Source of the DNA: Streptomyces monomycini
Lineage (GTDB): Bacteria > Actinomycetota > Actinomycetes > Streptomycetales > Streptomycetaceae
DNA length: 64,000 bases
Assembly: GCF_022271435.1 (NCBI RefSeq)
Contig: NZ_JAFIQY010000020.1
Coordinates: 1-64,000 of the forward strand
Direction of reading: 5' to 3'
Shown: in pieces, positions 60,778 to 64,000 of the stretch
Numbering within the stretch: position 1 is the first letter of the stretch
How the letters are laid out: each line of letters begins with the position of its first letter
Translations under genes and position numbers: made by a program
Notes under the pieces: model-generated
Told to the model about the DNA's origin: nothing
Seen by the model: only the letters and a program-made list of their open reading frames with translations
The model's database searches: none

Positions 60778-61634
60778 GCCGCCGCCCGCCGTACGCGGCC
60801 CTCCGGGAGGCGTGGCGCGCCGGGTGGCGGGGCGCGCACGCCCTGGCCGCCCCGTACGCCCTCGACGCCCTCGGCGCGCGCGAACGCCGCCGCTTCGAGC
60901 GGCACTTGCGCCGCTGCCCGGACTGCGCGGCCGAACTGCGCGTCCTCACCGAGGACGCCACCTGGCTCGCCCGCGCCGCCGCCCGCCCCGCACCCGGGGA
61001 ACTGCGCACCCGGGTGCTGGCGGCCGCCCTCGCCACCCCGCAGGAGGCCGTCACGGAATCGGAATCCGTCCCTCCGGATTCCGGGCGTAGGGCGCGTGCG
61101 GCGGAGACCGGCGCCGGCACGGCGCGCGCCCGCCCGCGCCTGTCCGCCCGGTTCGGCCCGCGCGTCGCCGCTGCGGTCACCGCGCTGAGCCTCGTCGTCA
61201 GCGCGCTGCTCGCCCTCCAGCTCGCCCGTACGGACACCGAACTGGACCGGCAGCGCGCGGTGACCCAGGCCGTGAACGCCGTCCTGGCCGCGCCGGACGC
61301 GCTGGCCGTCTCCGGCCGCCCGATCGGCGGGCGGTCACTGAGCGCGGTCGAGTCGGTCACCATGAACCAGGCCGTGGTGAACGCCGCGGGACTGCCCCCG
61401 CCGCCCGACGGGTACGCGTACCAGCTGTGGCGGATGCGCGACGGCCTCGCCACCGCCCGCCCGGCCGCGATGCTGCCGTACGACCGCGGGTCCCGCACCG
61501 CGGGCCCCGCCGTCGTACGTGATCTTCGGCACGGCGGCGCCGGACGGGCGGACCGGCTGGCGGTCACGCTGGAGCCGGCCGGTGGCTCCGCCAGGCCCAC
61601 GACCTCGGTACTCATCCAACTCGCCCTCGGTTGA
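60774..61634 (+). CDS. RskA-type anti-sigma factor
   Basis: 286 residues. The N-terminal zinc anti-sigma domain has the His44-x3-Cys48-x2-Cys51 motif (FERHLRRCPDCAAEL). One membrane helix (about 147-167, AVTALSLVVSALLALQLA) is followed by an extracytoplasmic RskA domain (MNQAVVNAAGLPPPPDGYAYQLWRMRDG...LAVTLEPAGGSARPT). It sequesters the ECF sigma at the membrane until proteolysed in response to an envelope signal. Coupled to the sigma gene by ATGA. Intact, unlike its partner. Confidence 0.92.
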   Translation: MSRRPPYAALREAWRAGWRGAHALAAPYALDALGARERRRFERHLRRCPDCAAELRVLTEDATWLARAAARPAPGELRTRVLAAALATPQEAVTESESVPPDSGRRARAAETGAGTARARPRLSARFGPRVAAAVTALSLVVSALLALQLARTDTELDRQRAVTQAVNAVLAAPDALAVSGRPIGGRSLSAVESVTMNQAVVNAAGLPPPPDGYAYQLWRMRDGLATARPAAMLPYDRGSRTAGPAVVRDLRHGGAGRADRLAVTLEPAGGSARPTTSVLIQLALG

Positions 61635-61767
61635 CAGTGATCCGTAAGGTGGCGTCAACGTCGGTGTGCGGGAGGTGAATACCGGTGACCGGGCCGCGCG
61701 CGTGTCGCGGGAGAGAGATAGGGTTACCCTGCCCGGGCCGGGTGCCCTCGTACGGGTGGGGAGTGTC

Positions 61768-62037
61768 ATGGAACAGATAACAATGCGCAGCAGGCCACGA
61801 GTGCCTGCCATTAGTTGCGGGAGCGGCGCGTCCAGCGCGCGGCTCGACCGCCATCTCGCGGTGCTGGGCGGACCCGCCGTCCCGCACCGGGAGACGGAGG
61901 GCGCGACATCGTTGATGCAGGAGCTCACTGCTCGTGATCACCGGCGCAGCAGGACGAGCCGCGGCGCCAGGGTGTCGCTGTTCGCACCGCTGCGCAGGCT
62001 GCGTCGGTCGCTCTTCGGCGGCCACGGCCACGGCTGA
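61768..62037 (+). CDS. Small conserved-looking basic protein
   Basis: 89 residues, Arg/Ser-rich, with MEQITMRSRPRVPAISCGSGASSARLDRHLAVLGGPAVPH and a C-terminal amphipathic basic stretch LFAPLRRLRRSLFGGHGHG. No domain recognised. GGAG five bases before the ATG and good codon bias support it. I recall similar small proteins in other streptomycetes but cannot verify. A short palindrome AGGGT-T-ACCCT (61720-61730) lies upstream. Possibly membrane-peripheral through its basic tail. Confidence 0.6.
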   Translation: MEQITMRSRPRVPAISCGSGASSARLDRHLAVLGGPAVPHRETEGATSLMQELTARDHRRSRTSRGARVSLFAPLRRLRRSLFGGHGHG

Positions 62038-62068
62038 GGTCCGTCCGGACGACACCGTTCCCGGTCCC

Positions 62069-63274
62069 TCAGGCGACCACACCGTCCCGGCGCAGCGCTG
62101 CTATCCGCTCGCTCGTCAGACCCAGAGCGCTCAGCAGCGCGTCGGTGTGTTCGCCGAGGGCCGGGACGTCCCCCATCACCGGCCCCGCACTCCCGGGCAG
62201 CGTGACCGGCGGCAGCAGCGCACGCAGCGGCCCCGCCGGTGAGCCCACCTCCCGCCAGCGGTCCCGCGCCGCGAACTGCGGATGCCCGGCCAGCTCCGCC
62301 ACCCCGTTCAGCCGCGCGCAGGCGATCCCCGCCGCCTCCAGCCGCCGTACGGCCTCCTCGATGCCCATCCCGGCCAGCACCTCGCCCACCACACCGTCCG
62401 TGGTGTCCCGGTTGGCGACGCGTGCCACATTCGTCGCGAACGCCGGGTCCTCGGCCAGTCCGGGCCGCTCCAGCACCTGCCGCGCCAGCCGCTGCCACTC
62501 CCGGTCGTTCTGCACGGACACCAGCACCGGCTGCCCGTCCGCCGTCGGATAGGCGTTGTACGGCGCGATGACGGCGTGCGCGACCCCCGTGCGCGCGGGG
62601 GGTGTACCCCCGTACATCCCGAAGTACAGGGGATGCCCCAGCCACTCGGCCAGCGCGTCCAGCAGCGCCACCTCCACCGGGCCGCCGCGCCCGGTCGTGC
62701 CGCGGCGCAGCAGCGCGGCCAGGACACCCGAGAACGTGTACATCGCCGCCGCGATGTCCGCCGCCGGTATCCCGGCCTTCGCGGGCTCCTCCGGCGTCCC
62801 GGTCAGCGAGACGAGACCGGCCTCGCACTGCACGAGCATGTCGTAGGCCCGCTTGTGCGCGTACGGGCCGTCGGGGCCGTAGCCGGAGATGTCGACGGCG
62901 ACCAGCCGCGGGTGCCGGGCGCACAGCGCTGCCGCGTCGAGCCCGAGCCGGGCGGCCGCGCCCTGCGCCAGGTTCTGCACGAACACGTCGGCGACGGTGA
63001 TCAGTTGTTCCAGCAGCGCGCGTCCGCGCGGGTCCTTGAGGTCCAGCGCCAGGGACTCCTTGCCGCGGTTCGCCCACACGAAGTGCGAGGCCAGACCGCG
63101 TACGGAGGTGTCGTAGGAACGGGCGAAGTCGCCGCCGTCCGGCCGCTCGACCTTGATCACCCGGGCGCCGAGGTCGGCGAGCTGCCGGGTCGCGAACGGC
63201 GCGGCCACGGCCTGTTCGACGGCGACGACGGTGATGTCCTCCAGGGGCGGCGGCTGTGGCGCGGTGTGGTCCAT
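62069..63274 (-). CDS. Family III CoA-transferase (CaiB/BaiF)
   Basis: 401 residues, the usual length. The N-terminal DITVVAVEQAVAAPFATRQLADLGARVIKVERPDGGDFAR is diagnostic, as are FVWANRGKESLALDLKDPRG and AYDMLVQCEAGLVSLTGTPEEP with the catalytic Asp that forms the acyl-anhydride. Transfers CoA between carboxylic acids. Start ATG at 63274 is preferred over longer GC-rich extensions. No pathway neighbours in the window, so the acid substrate is unknown. Confidence 0.92.
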   Translation of the reverse strand: MDHTAPQPPPLEDITVVAVEQAVAAPFATRQLADLGARVIKVERPDGGDFARSYDTSVRGLASHFVWANRGKESLALDLKDPRGRALLEQLITVADVFVQNLAQGAAARLGLDAAALCARHPRLVAVDISGYGPDGPYAHKRAYDMLVQCEAGLVSLTGTPEEPAKAGIPAADIAAAMYTFSGVLAALLRRGTTGRGGPVEVALLDALAEWLGHPLYFGMYGGTPPARTGVAHAVIAPYNAYPTADGQPVLVSVQNDREWQRLARQVLERPGLAEDPAFATNVARVANRDTTDGVVGEVLAGMGIEEAVRRLEAAGIACARLNGVAELAGHPQFAARDRWREVGSPAGPLRALLPPVTLPGSAGPVMGDVPALGEHTDALLSALGLTSERIAALRRDGVVA

Positions 63275-63345
63275 GGTCGGAGCACCTACCCGCCGTCGCG
63301 CGCCGGGCAACGCGCCGGGCCGCACGGTCGCGTCACAGCAGCGTG

Positions 63346-64000
63346 TCACAACAGGGCGAACTGCCCCTCCGGGCCCTCCTCGTGGTGATCCAGTACGGAG
63401 GCCGGGCGGCGGGCAGCGGCAGGCGGCGGCAGCACCCCGGCCGCGCGCAGCTCGGACGCCTCGACGCGCGGTCCGTCCGCCGTCCGCCGGTGCACGTCCT
63501 CCAGCGCCGGGCGCAGTTCGGCCGCCAGCGCCAGCACCGTGATCAGCTCCAGCAGTTCGGTGGTCCACTCCTGGGGCCAGGCGGCGGGGCGTACCGCTTC
63601 CAGGCTGCCCGGCTCGGCCACCGAGGACGTACGGCGCTCGAACCACGCCTCCAGTACGGGCACGCCGCCCGCCTCCGCCTCCCAGGCCGGCCGCGGCACG
63701 GGGGAGACCCGGCCGGGCCCGAGGAGCAGCGCCTCCTCGTCCGGCAGGTAGGAGATGCCGTCGGGCAGTCCGCGGGCGGGCAGCGGAGCCCGTACGTAGG
63801 GCCGCCGGCCGCCGGGCATCCGAGGACGGTCACCGGCGCGCGCCCCGTACGCCGTGCCGTCACCCCGTGCGCCCCTCGTCTGGAGCCACAGCAGCCGCTT
63901 GCCCAACCCGACCCCGTCCTCCCACACCCCGGCGTCGGCGGTCAGCGGCACGACGGCACCGGACGGCGTGGACCGGGCGCTCGCCACCGTCCAGGCAAGC
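63346..64000 (-). CDS. Type ISP restriction-modification enzyme, C-terminal part (cut by window edge)
   Basis: About 218 residues, open at the right edge of the window. The sequence VWEDGVGLGKRLLWLQTRG, PDGISYLPDEEALLLGPGRVSPVPRPAWEAEAGGVPVLEAWFERRT and EWTTELLELITVLALAAELRPAL resembles the C-terminal target-recognition end of single-chain type ISP (LlaBIII-like) restriction-modification proteins. Several normally conserved aromatic positions are altered. The methylase and nuclease parts would lie beyond 64000. A free-standing truncated remnant is also possible. Confidence 0.65.
   Translation of the reverse strand, partial: LAWTVASARSTPSGAVVPLTADAGVWEDGVGLGKRLLWLQTRGARGDGTAYGARAGDRPRMPGGRRPYVRAPLPARGLPDGISYLPDEEALLLGPGRVSPVPRPAWEAEAGGVPVLEAWFERRTSSVAEPGSLEAVRPAAWPQEWTTELLELITVLALAAELRPALEDVHRRTADGPRVEASELRAAGVLPPPAAARRPASVLDHHEEGPEGQFALL

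Noticed and set aside
1..64000. CRISPR arrays, tRNA/rRNA genes, transposases, integrases or attachment sites
   Set aside because: None seen: repeats are isolated pairs or triplets, there are no tRNA cloverleafs, and no recombinase-like protein is encoded.

Overview
The window reads as a stretch of a Streptomyces chromosome. It has very high GC, strong third-position GC bias, GTG and TTG starts, many 4-bp start/stop overlaps, GC-rich hairpin terminators without long U tracts, and typical families (streptogrisins, subtilisin inhibitor, SepF paralogue, DnaE2/Y-polymerase cassette, LAxTG-anchored LPMO, SGNH lipase). From memory, the order sepF-like / acyl-CoA dehydrogenase / dnaE2-dinP / LPMO / lipase / kinase / ECF sigma resembles the S. 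coelicolor SCO17xx region. That is recall, not a comparison I could run. I saw no tRNA, rRNA, CRISPR array, transposase or phage gene.

Layout. 1-6.4 kb: PAP2 phosphatase, PIG-V-like mannosyltransferase, DHA2 multidrug exporter, glutaryl-CoA-type dehydrogenase, SepF paralogue. 7.2-12.5 kb: a compact operon of an FAD/NAD(P)-binding protein, two luciferase-like monooxygenases and a DUF1684 protein. 12.7-17.6 kb: secreted proteolysis, with a streptogrisin B-like protease, a slipin, a streptogrisin D-like protease (TTG start) and a convergent subtilisin-inhibitor gene with a trypsin-type reactive site. 18-22.3 kb: HtpG, TetR/SDR divergent pair, small orphan protein. 22.3-28.6 kb: YhgE-like permease divergent from a DnaE2/Y-family cassette with a candidate LexA box; the Y-family member lacks the usual catalytic acids. 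28.5-31.8 kb: FMN-binding protein, TetR with palindromic operators, SRPBCC protein, wall-anchored copper LPMO.

32.1-38.8 kb: an iron-box-controlled operon for an NRPS-independent siderophore, made of an ATP-grasp ligase, two IucA/IucC synthetases and a PLP decarboxylase. This is the gene set of vibrioferrin (PvsA, B, D, E) without the exporter. A very strong G-quadruplex motif lies just upstream. 38.7-42.4 kb: tandem-GNAT protein, GntR/VOC pair, double zinc-ribbon protein, AAA ATPase.

42.5-52.7 kb: a cell-surface polysaccharide locus with a secreted clan-A glycosidase, a 1315-residue fusion of a flippase-like half and a second polytopic half, a NodB-type deacetylase without signal peptide, two GT2 glycosyltransferases, a CelD/BcsL-type acyltransferase and a small membrane protein. 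This and the siderophore operon are the best candidates for undescribed systems.

53-64 kb: SGNH lipase, Hanks-type kinase, and a translationally coupled DUF4331 / TPR / NicO-type operon whose NicO protein carries an EF-hand loop. It is divergent from an ECF sigma / RskA anti-sigma pair, and the sigma gene is frameshifted by one base in a C6 run. The window ends with a small conserved protein, a family III CoA-transferase and the C-terminal part of a type ISP restriction-modification enzyme cut by the window edge.
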